Shown piece after piece: positions 6,645-15,339 of a stretch of DNA of 27,593 nt (position 1 is its first letter; the number at the start of each line of letters is the position of its first letter). The notes under the pieces are model-generated. The model had not been told where the DNA came from and ran no database searches. It was given only the letters and a program-made list of their open reading frames with translations. Made by a program: the position numbers and the translations under genes. The stretch covers positions 53,388-80,980 of the forward strand of contig DLAF01000032.1 of NCBI GenBank assembly GCA_002492725.1, given 5' to 3'. This stretch comes from Lachnospiraceae bacterium UBA7054 (lineage in GTDB: Bacteria; Bacillota; Clostridia; Lachnospirales; Lachnospiraceae).

Positions 6645-8564
6645 ATGAACATTCAGGCACAGATGTGCGGCATTATACTGCTTGTGATCATGATCATGTT
6701 TTATGTAAGATACAAGTCTCTTCGTCTGGGCACGCAGATTGCGTTTCAGATATTGATGGCGGGGATGCTGTTGTGCATTTTTTTTGATATGTTCTCCATT
6801 TATGGAATCGTCAGGTTGATGAAGGATCACAGGCTTCTCGTCTATGCAATCTGTAAAACGTATCTGATGACGATCGTGCTGGTGGCGCTTTTGGGTTTTT
6901 TGTATGAATGTGCGGATGTGTATGGCGGAAAGAAAAATTTTTGGATGATCACGTTCATCGGATGCGGTGCGTTTCTGGTGGAGAGTATTGTGATCGCAAA
7001 TCTGTCAATCGGTGTTTATAAGATGGGGCGGGTGGTGTACACGGCGGGGCCGTCCGTACTCTCGACTTATGCTTTTGCGGGAAGTTTTGTGATCTCCAAT
7101 ATCATTTTTACGATTAGGAACCGTAAGCAGGGCAATCCCAGAAGGACGAACGTGATTCTGATCTGGATGGGTCTGTGGTTTGCGGCGGCGTTGACACAGT
7201 TTTTGAACAATGAACTGCTGCTCGTGGGCTATGCGGGCGCACTGGGCATTTTGATCATTTTTTTCCGGCTGGAGAATCCGGAATATCTGACGGACCGGGT
7301 CACGGGATTGTACAATCATGAAGCGTTGCTGCTCTATGCCAGGAAGCTTTATAACAGCGAAAAGAAATTTTCCGTGATGTCCGTCTGGTGGAATCTGGGC
7401 TTAAGTCAGGCTGACGATGGGGCGAGGGAGCAGGCGGTGATGCTGGCGTTTGCCAAAAGGCTGCCGAAGTTTGCGCATACCAAAGTCTTTAAGATGGCGG
7501 ATGATGAAGTGTGGCTGATCTTAGAGGCACCGGAAGAAGCCGAGAATATCGTGGAAAAAGTGCGGAGTTTTGTAGAGTATGGGAGGAGAGAACTCGGCGG
7601 CATGGCGCAGGTGGAGTTTACCTATATGCCGGATACCACACTGGTAAACGATTATCAGGAGATGGTTTTTCTGATGCAGTATGCAAGGTGGAAGAGCCGC
7701 GACCACGGTACCACGAACTTTAGGCGGGTGAATCAGGCGTTTGTGGAGCAGATGCGCCAGGAGAAGCGCATGGAGCAGATGCTTGAAGACGCTATGCGGG
7801 ATGACCGGATCGAGGTGTTTTATCAGCCGATCTTTTCTACACGGGAGAAGAAGTTTGTGAGCGCGGAAGCCCTGGTTCGTATGCGTGACAAAGAGGGGAA
7901 TCTGGTGCCGCCGGGCGCGTTTATTTCCGTGGCGGAGTCAAACGGCAAGATTTTGCCGCTTGGCGAAATCGTGTTTGATAAAGTTTGCCGTTTCTTTACC
8001 AAGGAGAGTTTGGAGCAGTATGGGCTGCATTATATAGAAGTAAATCTGTCGGTCATTCAGTGCGGTTATCCGGAGCTGGCGGACGATTACATAGCCATTA
8101 TGGAAAAACACCAGATCAATCCCAAATACATCAATCTGGAAATCACGGAATCTGCTTCCATGGCGGCGAAAAAGACCCTGCTCGAGAATATGAGCAAGTT
8201 GATGGAGTACGGTGTGTATTTTTCACTGGATGATTTCGGCACAGGTCAGTCAAATCTTAATTATATCGTAGACATGCCGGTCAATATCGTGAAGTTTGAC
8301 CGGGATATGAGCCAGGCCTTTTTCCGGGACGAAAAGGCAAAATATGTCTTGAATGCGGCTATGCAGATGATCCACGGCATGAAGTTGAAAATCGTGTCGG
8401 AGGGCATCGAGACCAAGGAGCAGTATCTTGCCATGGAGGAGCTGGCCATTGACTATATTCAGGGATATTATTTCTCAAAACCGCTTCCCGAAAAGGAATT
8501 TCTGTCCTTTTTGCAGGAAAACGAGTGGCAAAGTGCCAAGGCGAAAGGGGAGGCCATTTCCTGA
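6645..8564 (+). CDS. Membrane EAL-domain c-di-GMP phosphodiesterase with degenerate GGDEF domain
   Basis: A 639-residue membrane protein predicted to hydrolyse cyclic di-GMP. About seven hydrophobic segments span residues 6-207, a likely sensory membrane domain. A GGDEF-like domain follows (about 215-345), but the signature loop reads KMADDEVW instead of GGDEF, so diguanylate cyclase activity is unlikely. The C-terminal EAL domain (about 375-630) keeps E408 in AEALVRM, VNLSV, LEITES, DDFGTG, KFDRD and SEGIET, so the metal and catalytic residues appear intact. The ribosome binding site is AAGGAG before the ATG at 6645. It stands alone between the phosphatase and the sugar operon. The GGDEF remnant may bind GTP as an allosteric domain, as known for some family members; here that is inference. 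Confidence 0.9.
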   Translation: MNIQAQMCGIILLVIMIMFYVRYKSLRLGTQIAFQILMAGMLLCIFFDMFSIYGIVRLMKDHRLLVYAICKTYLMTIVLVALLGFLYECADVYGGKKNFWMITFIGCGAFLVESIVIANLSIGVYKMGRVVYTAGPSVLSTYAFAGSFVISNIIFTIRNRKQGNPRRTNVILIWMGLWFAAALTQFLNNELLLVGYAGALGILIIFFRLENPEYLTDRVTGLYNHEALLLYARKLYNSEKKFSVMSVWWNLGLSQADDGAREQAVMLAFAKRLPKFAHTKVFKMADDEVWLILEAPEEAENIVEKVRSFVEYGRRELGGMAQVEFTYMPDTTLVNDYQEMVFLMQYARWKSRDHGTTNFRRVNQAFVEQMRQEKRMEQMLEDAMRDDRIEVFYQPIFSTREKKFVSAEALVRMRDKEGNLVPPGAFISVAESNGKILPLGEIVFDKVCRFFTKESLEQYGLHYIEVNLSVIQCGYPELADDYIAIMEKHQINPKYINLEITESASMAAKKTLLENMSKLMEYGVYFSLDDFGTGQSNLNYIVDMPVNIVKFDRDMSQAFFRDEKAKYVLNAAMQMIHGMKLKIVSEGIETKEQYLAMEELAIDYIQGYYFSKPLPEKEFLSFLQENEWQSAKAKGEAIS

Positions 8565-8662
8565 CAACAGGTACAAGGACAGCCTGCTTGTGAAAAGTGC
8601 ATAAATAGTCTGCACCGATTCTGGTTAAAACAGCAAAAATGATTAGAAAACGAAATACCCTA

Positions 8663-8742
8663 TTGCAAAAAGTTTGGTAAGGTTATGTACTTAACCCAAC
8701 AAATGGAAACGTTACCGATAACGATGCCGATATCGTTACCGA
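8663..8742 (+). promoter_or_regulatory. Sugar-operon promoter with paired LacI-type operator half-sites
   Basis: TTGCAA (8663-8668), a 17-base spacer and TGTACT (8686-8691) form a plausible promoter. Just downstream, CGTTACCGA occurs twice in direct orientation at 8710-8718 and 8734-8742, 24 bases apart. The first overlaps the imperfect palindrome CGTTACCGATAACG and the second follows the palindromic CGATATCG. Such CG-centred palindromes are typical of LacI-family operators, and a LacI-family gene lies at the end of this locus. A related TTTCCGA core occurs at the malQ promoter. Binding is inferred. Confidence 0.55.
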
Positions 8743-9745
8743 AAAGGTTGTAAAAGACTGGAAAGATTACGCGCTGGATTTGAAGGGCACGGCGATCGCC
8801 AATGAGCTGAATACGGATGCGTATAACCTGTATGACGAGACAGGAAAGTTAGTTTCCATCGGTTACTGCTATGAGTGCTACGGCATCATCGTAAATCCGG
8901 ATCTGATTGAAAAAGCGGGTCATACCATGGATGAGATTAAGAATTTCGACGGTTTGAAGGCAGTAGCGGAAGATATTCACTCCCGCGCGGGAGAGCTTGG
9001 GTTTGACGCTTTCTCCTCCTCCGATATGGATGGTTCTTCTTCCTGGCGTTTCACGGGACATATGGCAAACCTCGAGTATTACTACGAGCAGGAAGGGAAT
9101 ACCTGGACGGAGTGCCCTGCGACCATCACCGGCAAGTACATGGATAACTTCAAGAATCTGTATGACCTTTGCATCAACAACAGCCTGACGGATCCGAAGG
9201 AGCTGGCTAACGGCGGACATGATGCGGAGAATGAATTTAAGACAGGGCAGGCGGCATTTTTTGTAAACGGTTCCTGGGAGTATGAGGCAGTGAAGAACGA
9301 TGTACCGAACGCTACGATGATCCCTTACTACTGCGGCGTGGCAGGCGAGGAAAAGGCAGGCTTAAACTGTGGTACAGAGAATTGCTGGGCAATCAACAGC
9401 AAGGCTTCTGAGGCGGATCAGAAAGCGACCATGGACTTCATGGTCTGGTGTGTAACGGATCCCGATGCTTCCCGCAAGTTAGTGGATACCTTCGGTGTTA
9501 TGCCTTATAAGCAGGCGGCACAGTCCACCAACGGTTTCCTGGCAGCAGCTGATAAGTATACGTCTGACGGCTGCTATGTCATGAACTGGGCGACCAACTT
9601 CCAGCCTAACGTAGATTCCTATCGTGCTACTCTGGTAAGTGCGTTGAATCAGTACAATGCAGATCAGTCAGATGCGAATTGGGAGACCGTACGCACGGCG
9701 TTTGTGGACGGCTGGGCAACCGAGTACAATGCGGTGAACAACTAA
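8681..9745 (+). pseudogene. Sugar ABC transporter substrate-binding protein, 5'-truncated
   Basis: The protein resembles the extracellular solute-binding proteins of maltose/maltodextrin-type ABC importers: WKDYALDL, GYCYECYGIIVNPDLIEKAG, DGSSSWRFTGH, FFVNGSWEY, GTENCWAINSKASEADQKAT, and the end FVDGWATEYN. Full-length relatives start with a signal peptide, a lipobox cysteine and roughly 100 further residues; none of that is present. The frame opens after a TAA at 8678 and runs through the operator sequence into the middle of the protein, with no plausible ATG and ribosome binding site before family homology begins near 8750. I therefore call it a 5'-deleted gene. Without a signal peptide the product could not serve the permeases. 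The permease genes follow after a hairpin. An assembly error is the main alternative. Confidence 0.75.
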
Positions 9746-9787
9746 GAAGGATAGAATCGGCAAAAACTGTATATAGTGTATATAACA

Positions 9788-9822
9788 GGCGGCGGGGCGG
9801 GCTTGATCCGCGCCGCCGTTTT
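9788..9822 (+). terminator. GC-rich hairpin between binding protein and permeases
   Basis: GGCGGCG (9788-9794) pairs with CGCCGCC (9811-9817), an inner CGG pairs with CCG, and GTTTT follows. Such partial terminators between binding-protein and permease genes usually raise the ratio of binding protein to membrane subunits. Confidence 0.6.
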
Positions 9823-9867
9823 CCGGATATCATAAACAATACATAAATTAAAAACGGGGGTGATACC

Positions 9868-10773
9868 ATGAAAAGTAAGAAAATCAGCAGTACAAATTCC
9901 TTGCAAAAGGCTACCAGGCGCTGGGGATTTTTGTTTATGGGCCCTGTGCTGATTGCGTTTTTCATCGGATTTATCTGGCCTTTTATCCAGGGTATCTGGT
10001 TATCCATGTGCCAGTTTCGCTTAATCTCAGATGCAAAGTTCATTGGCTTTGACAACTATGTTAAGACATTTCAGGATGCTTCGTTCCGTCATGCGTTCTG
10101 GTATACGGCAATGTTTGCCATCGTATCGCTTATCTTTATCAACGTGCTGGCATTTATTGTGGCTTATATCCTGACGCTGGGAATCAAGGGCAGCAATTTA
10201 TTCCGTACCGTATTCTTTATGCCAAACCTTATCGGCGGTATCGTACTTGGCTACATTTGGTCGATGATCTTTGACGGCATCCTTAGCCGCTACCAGACAT
10301 CTATTTTATTAGAGAGTAAATACGGTTTCTGGGGATTGATCATCCTGATGTGCTGGCAGCAGATCGGTTATATGATGATCATCTATGTTGCAGGGCTGCA
10401 GAATGTGCCCGGGGATATTCTGGAGGCAGCGCGCATTGACGGTGCAACTTCCATGCAGACACTGTTTAGGGTGACGATTCCCAATGTAATGAGTTCCTTT
10501 ACAATCTGTATGTTCCTTTCCCTGACAAACGGTTTCAAGCTGTTTGATCAGAACCTGGCGCTTACCGGCGGTCAGCCGTTTATCATTCAGGAAGGTGGGG
10601 AGACCATCAAGACGACAGAAATGCTGGCCCTCAATATCTACAATACCTTCTATAGTTCCAACACGACTTCCCAAGGTGTGGCGCAGGCAAAGGCAGTGGT
10701 CTTCTTTATCCTGGTGGCGGGATTAGGATTGATTCAGTTGGGGTATACCCGTAAGAGGGAGGTGCAGCAGTAA
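9868..10773 (+). CDS. Sugar ABC transporter permease, MalF type
   Basis: A 301-residue inner-membrane permease of the binding-protein-dependent carbohydrate importer family. Six hydrophobic segments are visible, beginning with FLFMGPVLIAFFIGFIWP near residue 20. The cytoplasmic EAA loop that docks the ATPase is ILEAARIDGATSMQTLFRVTIP (about residues 188-208). The ATG at 9868 has a GGGGGTGA ribosome binding site. The stop overlaps the next gene start by one base, so MalF- and MalG-type subunits are translationally coupled. No ATPase gene is present; as in many Firmicutes a shared MsmX-type ATPase encoded elsewhere probably energises it. Confidence 0.92.
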   Translation: MKSKKISSTNSLQKATRRWGFLFMGPVLIAFFIGFIWPFIQGIWLSMCQFRLISDAKFIGFDNYVKTFQDASFRHAFWYTAMFAIVSLIFINVLAFIVAYILTLGIKGSNLFRTVFFMPNLIGGIVLGYIWSMIFDGILSRYQTSILLESKYGFWGLIILMCWQQIGYMMIIYVAGLQNVPGDILEAARIDGATSMQTLFRVTIPNVMSSFTICMFLSLTNGFKLFDQNLALTGGQPFIIQEGGETIKTTEMLALNIYNTFYSSNTTSQGVAQAKAVVFFILVAGLGLIQLGYTRKREVQQ

Positions 10774-11609
10774 TGAAAAAGAAAACAAATACAATTCTTT
10801 CCATCATATTGGCTGTGGTCAGCATTGTTTATGTGCTTCCTGTGGTGGCAGTGGTACTTAACTCATTTAAGCAGAATACCTATGTGAAAACAGATACCTT
10901 TGCGCTTCCCACCGGGGAGATGAGCGCCGGCTTCAGCAATTTTGTCAAGGGTATGACGTTTGGCAATTATCCGTTTATAAACAGTGTGCTCTACAGCGTG
11001 ATGATCACGATCCTTTCCACGCTTTTGATCTTACTGTGCACTTCCATGGCGGCGTGGTATATCGGGAGAGTGGATTCGGCTTTCTGTAAGGCAGTTTATT
11101 TCCTGTGTGTGTTCTCCATGGTGGTGCCGTTCCAGATGGTGATGTTCCCGCTGTCTAAAACGGCGGATAAACTGCATTTGAATACGCCATGGACGATTCC
11201 AATCGTCTATCTGGGGTTTGGTGCAGGACTTGCAATCTTCATGTTCGTTGGCTTTGTGAAGGCAATCCCGCTGGAGGTGGAAGAGGCGGCGTCTATTGAC
11301 GGCTGCGGACCGGTGCGCATCTTCTTTCAGGTGGTTGTGCCGATGTTGAAACCGACGATGATCTCCGTGGGCATTCTGGAGATCATGTGGGTGTGGAATG
11401 ACTATCTGCTGCCCGTATTGGTGCTGGATATCAATAAGTACCGTACGATCCCCATTCACATCCAGTACCTGAAGGGCAGCTATGGCACGGTGGATCTGGG
11501 CGCGACGATGGCATTGATCCTGATGAGCATTATCCCGGTCATCATTTTCTATCTGTCCTGCCAGAAATATATCATCAAGGGCGTGGCAGCCGGTGCGGTG
11601 AAAGGCTAG
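10773..11609 (+). CDS. Sugar ABC transporter permease, MalG type
   Basis: A 278-residue inner-membrane permease, partner of the preceding MalF-type subunit. Six hydrophobic segments are visible, and the EAA loop reads EVEEAASIDGCGPVRIFFQVVVP near residues 168-190. The start ATG shares a base with the upstream TAA, giving 1:1 coupling. The C-terminus YIIKGVAAGAVKG is typical of the family, where it reaches toward the ATPase dimer. The neighbouring malQ points to maltodextrins or maltose as substrate; this is inference from context. Confidence 0.92.
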   Translation: MKKKTNTILSIILAVVSIVYVLPVVAVVLNSFKQNTYVKTDTFALPTGEMSAGFSNFVKGMTFGNYPFINSVLYSVMITILSTLLILLCTSMAAWYIGRVDSAFCKAVYFLCVFSMVVPFQMVMFPLSKTADKLHLNTPWTIPIVYLGFGAGLAIFMFVGFVKAIPLEVEEAASIDGCGPVRIFFQVVVPMLKPTMISVGILEIMWVWNDYLLPVLVLDINKYRTIPIHIQYLKGSYGTVDLGATMALILMSIIPVIIFYLSCQKYIIKGVAAGAVKG

Positions 11610-11621
11610 AGGTTGCTATTT

Positions 11622-11675
11622 TTGACAAAAAGGAGTAAAATTCGTATAGAAATCGGTTTCCGAACGAAGTCGGAA
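11622..11675 (+). promoter_or_regulatory. malQ promoter with operator-like inverted repeats
   Basis: TTGACA (11622-11627), a 17-base spacer and TATAGA (11645-11650) make a near-consensus promoter. At the expected transcription start lie TCGG-n3-CCGA (11653-11663) and the overlapping TTCCGA-n6-TCGGAA (11658-11675). The GTTTCCGA core matches the GTTACCGA of the upstream operator region in 7 of 8 positions, suggesting control by the same LacI-family protein. Confidence 0.6.
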
Positions 11676-11704
11676 CAATTGACAGGAAAGGACATGTGGA
11701 TGTT

Positions 11705-13183
11705 ATGAGAAAGAGCGGTGTTTTACTGCCGGTTTCCGCGATCCCTTCAAAGTACGGGATTGGCGCGTTTTCCAAAGAGGCATATACCTTTATTGATCTG
11801 TTAGAAAAAGCGGGCCAGTCCTATTGGCAGATACTGCCGCTTGGTCCCACGGGGTATGGGGATTCACCCTATCAGTCTTTTTCAACCTTTGCAGGAAACC
11901 CCTATTATATTGATCTGGAATCATTGGTCGAAGCGGGGTATCTGACAAAGAAAGACTGTGAGCAGTATGATTTCGGGGACGACGATGCTTATGTCGATTA
12001 TGAAAAGATCTACCTGTCCCGGTTCAAAGTGCTGAAGAAGGCGTTTCAAAACAGCCATATTGAGAAGGACGAGGCATATCAGCAATTTGTGGAGGAGAAT
12101 GCCTATTGGCTGAAAGATTACGCGCTCTATATGGCTGTGAAGAACGCTTACGGCGGCAAGAGCTGGGCTGAATGGGATGAGGATATCAAGCTCCGTAAGC
12201 CTGCGGCCATGAAGAAGTATGCAGAAGAATACGCGGAAGAAGTAGCTTTTTACCAGTTCCAGCAGTATCTTTTTGCCAAACAGTGGTTTGCGCTGAAAGC
12301 GTATGCAAACGGGAAGAAAATCGATATTATCGGGGATATTCCGATTTACGTGGCATTCGACAGCTCGGATACCTGGGCGAGTCCTGAACTGTTCCAGCTG
12401 GATCAGACGCTGACGCCTGTGGCGGTGGCGGGCTGTCCGCCGGATGCGTTTTCCGCGACGGGACAGCTTTGGGGAAATCCACTCTATCGCTGGGACTATC
12501 ATAAAAAGACGGATTACGAGTGGTGGATGAAGCGGATCGGTTATTGCTATCAGCTTTATGACGTAGTGCGGATCGACCATTTCAGAGGTTTCGATGAGTA
12601 TTATTCCATTCCTTACGGGGACCCCACGGCGGAGTTCGGGCATTGGGAAAAAGGACCCGGTTACGATATCTTTCGGACTATGAAAGCGAAACTTGGGAAG
12701 AAGGCAGTTATTGCGGAGGATCTCGGGTTTTTGACCAAATCAGTCATTAACCTGGTGAAAAAGACGGGCTATCCCGGCATGAAGATTTTGCAGTTTGCCT
12801 TTGATTCCCGAGAGGACAGTGATTATCTGCCGCATAACTATACGGCGAACAGTATTGTTTACACGGGGACGCATGACAACGATACGACGCTTGGCTGGTA
12901 CGAGAAGCTCAACCGCAAAGATAAGGCTTTTGCCAAGAAGTATTTGAACATCAAAACAACGAAGGATATCCAGTGGGCGTTTATCAGAGCGGCCATGGCC
13001 AGTGTGTCGGATACCTGTGTGATCCCGATGCAGGATTATCTGGGTCTGGGGACAGAGGCCAGAACCAATATGCCTTCCACGCTGGGAACGAACTGGAAGT
13101 GGCGAATGCTGCCCGGACAGTTTACCGAGGAGCTGGCGGAACGGATCCTGGAGATGTCAAAACTTTACGGCAGGACGAGATAA
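11705..13183 (+). CDS. malQ: 4-alpha-glucanotransferase (amylomaltase, GH77)
   Basis: A cytoplasmic GH77 enzyme of 492 residues that transfers alpha-1,4-glucan segments between maltodextrins, releasing glucose. The catalytic triad is in place: nucleophile D291 in VRIDHFRG, acid/base E338 in VIAEDLG and transition-state stabiliser D391 in GTHDNDT; the spacing matches E. coli MalQ closely. Other family marks are GDIPIYVAFDSSDTW, GCPPDAFSATGQLWGNPLY and the final RTNMPSTLGTNWKWR. I give the ATG at 11705, which yields the usual MRKSGVLLPVS start. A GTG at 11696 lies closer to the AGGAAAGGA ribosome binding site and would add three residues. It has its own promoter and is followed by the lacI-type gene 36 bases later. 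Confidence 0.95.
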   Translation: MRKSGVLLPVSAIPSKYGIGAFSKEAYTFIDLLEKAGQSYWQILPLGPTGYGDSPYQSFSTFAGNPYYIDLESLVEAGYLTKKDCEQYDFGDDDAYVDYEKIYLSRFKVLKKAFQNSHIEKDEAYQQFVEENAYWLKDYALYMAVKNAYGGKSWAEWDEDIKLRKPAAMKKYAEEYAEEVAFYQFQQYLFAKQWFALKAYANGKKIDIIGDIPIYVAFDSSDTWASPELFQLDQTLTPVAVAGCPPDAFSATGQLWGNPLYRWDYHKKTDYEWWMKRIGYCYQLYDVVRIDHFRGFDEYYSIPYGDPTAEFGHWEKGPGYDIFRTMKAKLGKKAVIAEDLGFLTKSVINLVKKTGYPGMKILQFAFDSREDSDYLPHNYTANSIVYTGTHDNDTTLGWYEKLNRKDKAFAKKYLNIKTTKDIQWAFIRAAMASVSDTCVIPMQDYLGLGTEARTNMPSTLGTNWKWRMLPGQFTEELAERILEMSKLYGRTR

Positions 13184-13219
13184 CATAGCAAGAGAAAAGA
13201 AATGCGGCGGGAGATACAG

Positions 13220-14257
13220 ATGGCGGAGATTACGATCAAGGATATAGCGAAACAATGCGGCGTGGGGATCAGTACGGTCTCCCGCGCCCTTAATAATCAT
13301 CCGGATATCAATCCGGAGACCCGCAAGAGGATTCTTGAGGTGATCGAGGAGACGGGCTTTATCCCCAACAACAGTGCCAGGAACTTAAAGCGCACGGACG
13401 CCAGATGTATTGCGGTGCTGGTAAAGGGAATCACCAATCCCTTTTTCAGCAATATGATTCGAATCATTGAGGAGGAGACCCAGCGCAATAAGTATGCGCT
13501 GGTACTAAGACATGTGGAGGCACAGGAGGATGAGATCGATGTGGCGCTCGAGCTGGAAAAAGAAAAGCGCCTGCGCGGGATCGTATTTCTGGGCGGCACC
13601 TTCGACCACTCCGAGGAGAAGATCAACAAACTGAAGGTGCCCTTCATTTTCAGTACCGTAGGGATTCCATCGACGGAATGTATTGACGTATCAAAAATTA
13701 TTTTTTCCAACATTGCGGTAGACGACAGGCTGGAGAGTAAGCGGATGACCGATTATCTGTTAGATCTGGGGCACAGGAAGATTGCCCTGATCACGGAGCG
13801 TTCTGAGCTTCCCATCGGCCGTCTGCGCACGGAAGGGTATCGCAAAGCATACGACGAGCGCGGCCTGTCCGTGCCGGAGGAGCTGATCTGCTATGTGCAG
13901 GAGGATATCGACCACTATTCCATGGAGAACGGTTATCTGACGGCAAAAAAGCTGCTTGCGTCGGGCAGAGAAGTGACAGCAATCTATGCGGTGTCGGATT
14001 CGCTGGCGATTGGTGCCTGCCGAGCGGTCTTGGAAGCAGGGAAGCGAATCCCTGAGGATATCTCGGTGGCCGGGTACGACGGCATCGAGATGGGAGAGTA
14101 TTATAATCCCAAGCTGACGACAATCAAGCAGCCGGTGGAGGAGATTGCGAAGAAGACTATCCGCCTGCTTTTGGATGTGATCGCGGAGCGCAGGGAACAT
14201 CAGCAGATCGTTTTCCCGGCGCAGCTTATTGAGAGAGAGTCTACAGGGCCTTGCTGA
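13220..14257 (+). CDS. LacI family transcriptional regulator
   Basis: A 345-residue LacI/GalR repressor. The N-terminal helix-turn-helix reads TIKDIAKQCGVGISTVSRALNNHPDINPETR, followed by the hinge FIPNNSARNLKR and a periplasmic-binding-protein-like sugar-sensing domain (CIAVLVKGITNPFFSNM, GHRKIALI, DISVAGYDG). I chose the ATG at 13220 with GGGAG 7 bases upstream; the ATG at 13202 would add six residues without a better site. Its place directly after malQ, and operator-like palindromes before both the binding-protein gene and malQ, make it the probable local maltodextrin repressor. Confidence 0.92.
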   Translation: MAEITIKDIAKQCGVGISTVSRALNNHPDINPETRKRILEVIEETGFIPNNSARNLKRTDARCIAVLVKGITNPFFSNMIRIIEEETQRNKYALVLRHVEAQEDEIDVALELEKEKRLRGIVFLGGTFDHSEEKINKLKVPFIFSTVGIPSTECIDVSKIIFSNIAVDDRLESKRMTDYLLDLGHRKIALITERSELPIGRLRTEGYRKAYDERGLSVPEELICYVQEDIDHYSMENGYLTAKKLLASGREVTAIYAVSDSLAIGACRAVLEAGKRIPEDISVAGYDGIEMGEYYNPKLTTIKQPVEEIAKKTIRLLLDVIAERREHQQIVFPAQLIERESTGPC

Positions 14258-14328
14258 GGACACGGCTTTCTGACTCTGCTGATACGCGCAAAATATGGTG
14301 CAGAGGCAGAGAGGGAGGAATCTGTTTC

Positions 14329-14835
14329 ATGGAAATAGAACGTAAATTTACCGTAACAAAGTTACCGGAACATCTCGAATCCTATCCTTGTCATATCATA
14401 GAACAGGCATATCTCAATACTGACCCGGTTGTCAGGATCCGAAAAGAAGACGATTCCTATTACCTTACTTATAAGGGGAAGGGGCTGCTTGCCAGAGAGG
14501 AGTATAACCTCCCCTTAAATGAGGCGTCTTACTATCATCTGCGCGAAAAGGCGGACGGAAATGTGATTCGTAAAAGGCGCTATGTGATACCGATTCAGGC
14601 ACCAAAGTTCAATATGACATATCTGACATCTTTGAAAGAATCTATTGACCAGGTTAGTCTGTCTGTAGAGCTGGATGTTTTTGCACCGCCGTTTGCACCG
14701 TTAGTCATAGCAGAGGTAGAGTTTCCGAATCAGGAGATGGCGGAGGCGTTTCAACCACTTGACTGGTTCAGTCAAGATGTGACGAACGATCCTGCCTATC
14801 ATAATTCCAATCTGAGCAGACGGGAGTTTGGCTGA
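14329..14835 (+). CDS. CYTH domain protein
   Basis: A 168-residue CYTH (triphosphate tunnel metalloenzyme) protein. The N-terminal signature is MEIERKFTV, and the alternating charged strand motifs RIRKEDDSYYLTYKG and VIRKRRYVIP plus ELDVF and EVEF line the tunnel. Family members are adenylate cyclases, thiamine triphosphatases or inorganic triphosphatases; which applies cannot be told from sequence. The ATG at 14329 follows GGGAGG by 10 bases. It is 71 bases after the lacI-type gene in the same direction and could be read from the same transcript. No terminator is obvious between it and the convergent hicAB genes. Confidence 0.85.
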   Translation: MEIERKFTVTKLPEHLESYPCHIIEQAYLNTDPVVRIRKEDDSYYLTYKGKGLLAREEYNLPLNEASYYHLREKADGNVIRKRRYVIPIQAPKFNMTYLTSLKESIDQVSLSVELDVFAPPFAPLVIAEVEFPNQEMAEAFQPLDWFSQDVTNDPAYHNSNLSRREFG

Positions 14836-14918
14836 TCAGGGTTCAGACAAGAGAGCAAGCATTTCGGAATGGCATTTTGAGTTACTTATATTTAAGTATG
14901 TTAAATGCACAACTGGGG

Positions 14919-15314
14919 TCAATTCATTATTTTTTGCAATAATGCTTCCTGTAGTACCTGTGAAAAATTAAGTCCAAGAGAGAGCGCTTCTTCGTTAAGC
15001 CATTCCGGAATGGTAAGCGTTTTTTTCACAGCTTTGGAGTTTGTACGCTTTTGATAGGCAAGCATATCAAATTCAATGATAACACAGCATTCTTTGGCAG
15101 AGAGTGCAATATCATATGGCTGTGAGGGGACAGGGATTTCCTGCTTTTCTTTTTTTCTTTCGGTGAGGGCAAGGCCGAGTGCTTCAACGGCCATTTCGTA
15201 AGCGCTCTGCATATCTTCTCCCTGCGTCATACATTCCGGCAGATCGGGGAAGGTGATCCAAAAACCACCTTCTTCTGCGGTATGAAAGACAGCGGGATAA
15301 AATAATTTTTGCAT
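14919..15314 (-). CDS. hicB: HicB family antitoxin
   Basis: A 131-residue antitoxin of a type II toxin-antitoxin pair. Residues 1-60 form the HicB partial RNase-H-like fold (YPAVFHTAEEGGFWITFPDLPECMTQGEDMQSAYEMAVEAL). After a linker, residues about 95-131 resemble a ribbon-helix-helix DNA-binding domain (KKTLTIPEWLNEEALSLGLNFSQVLQEAL). It would neutralise HicA and repress the operon. It is the second gene, 25 bases after hicA, in the toxin-first order normal for hicAB. Confidence 0.92.
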   Translation of the reverse strand: MQKLFYPAVFHTAEEGGFWITFPDLPECMTQGEDMQSAYEMAVEALGLALTERKKEKQEIPVPSQPYDIALSAKECCVIIEFDMLAYQKRTNSKAVKKTLTIPEWLNEEALSLGLNFSQVLQEALLQKIMN

Positions 15315-15339
15315 AGGTGAAGCTCCTTTTTCTATGATA

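Noticed and set aside
8593..8620. GTGCA/TGCAC inverted repeat after the EAL gene
   Set aside because: It is short, with no T-run or promoter nearby; chance is sufficient to explain it.
9788..9822. GC-rich hairpin considered as a riboswitch
   Set aside because: It is a simple stem with a short T-run in an operon position where partial terminators are common; no aptamer-like complexity is visible.
11921..12643. 240-residue minus-strand ORF within malQ
   Set aside because: The opposite strand encodes conserved GH77 motifs throughout; the antisense product has no recognisable domain.
14880..14915. ACTTA/TAAGT hairpin between the CYTH gene and hicB
   Set aside because: The stem is only 5 bp, AT-rich and lacks a T-run, so it is not a convincing terminator.
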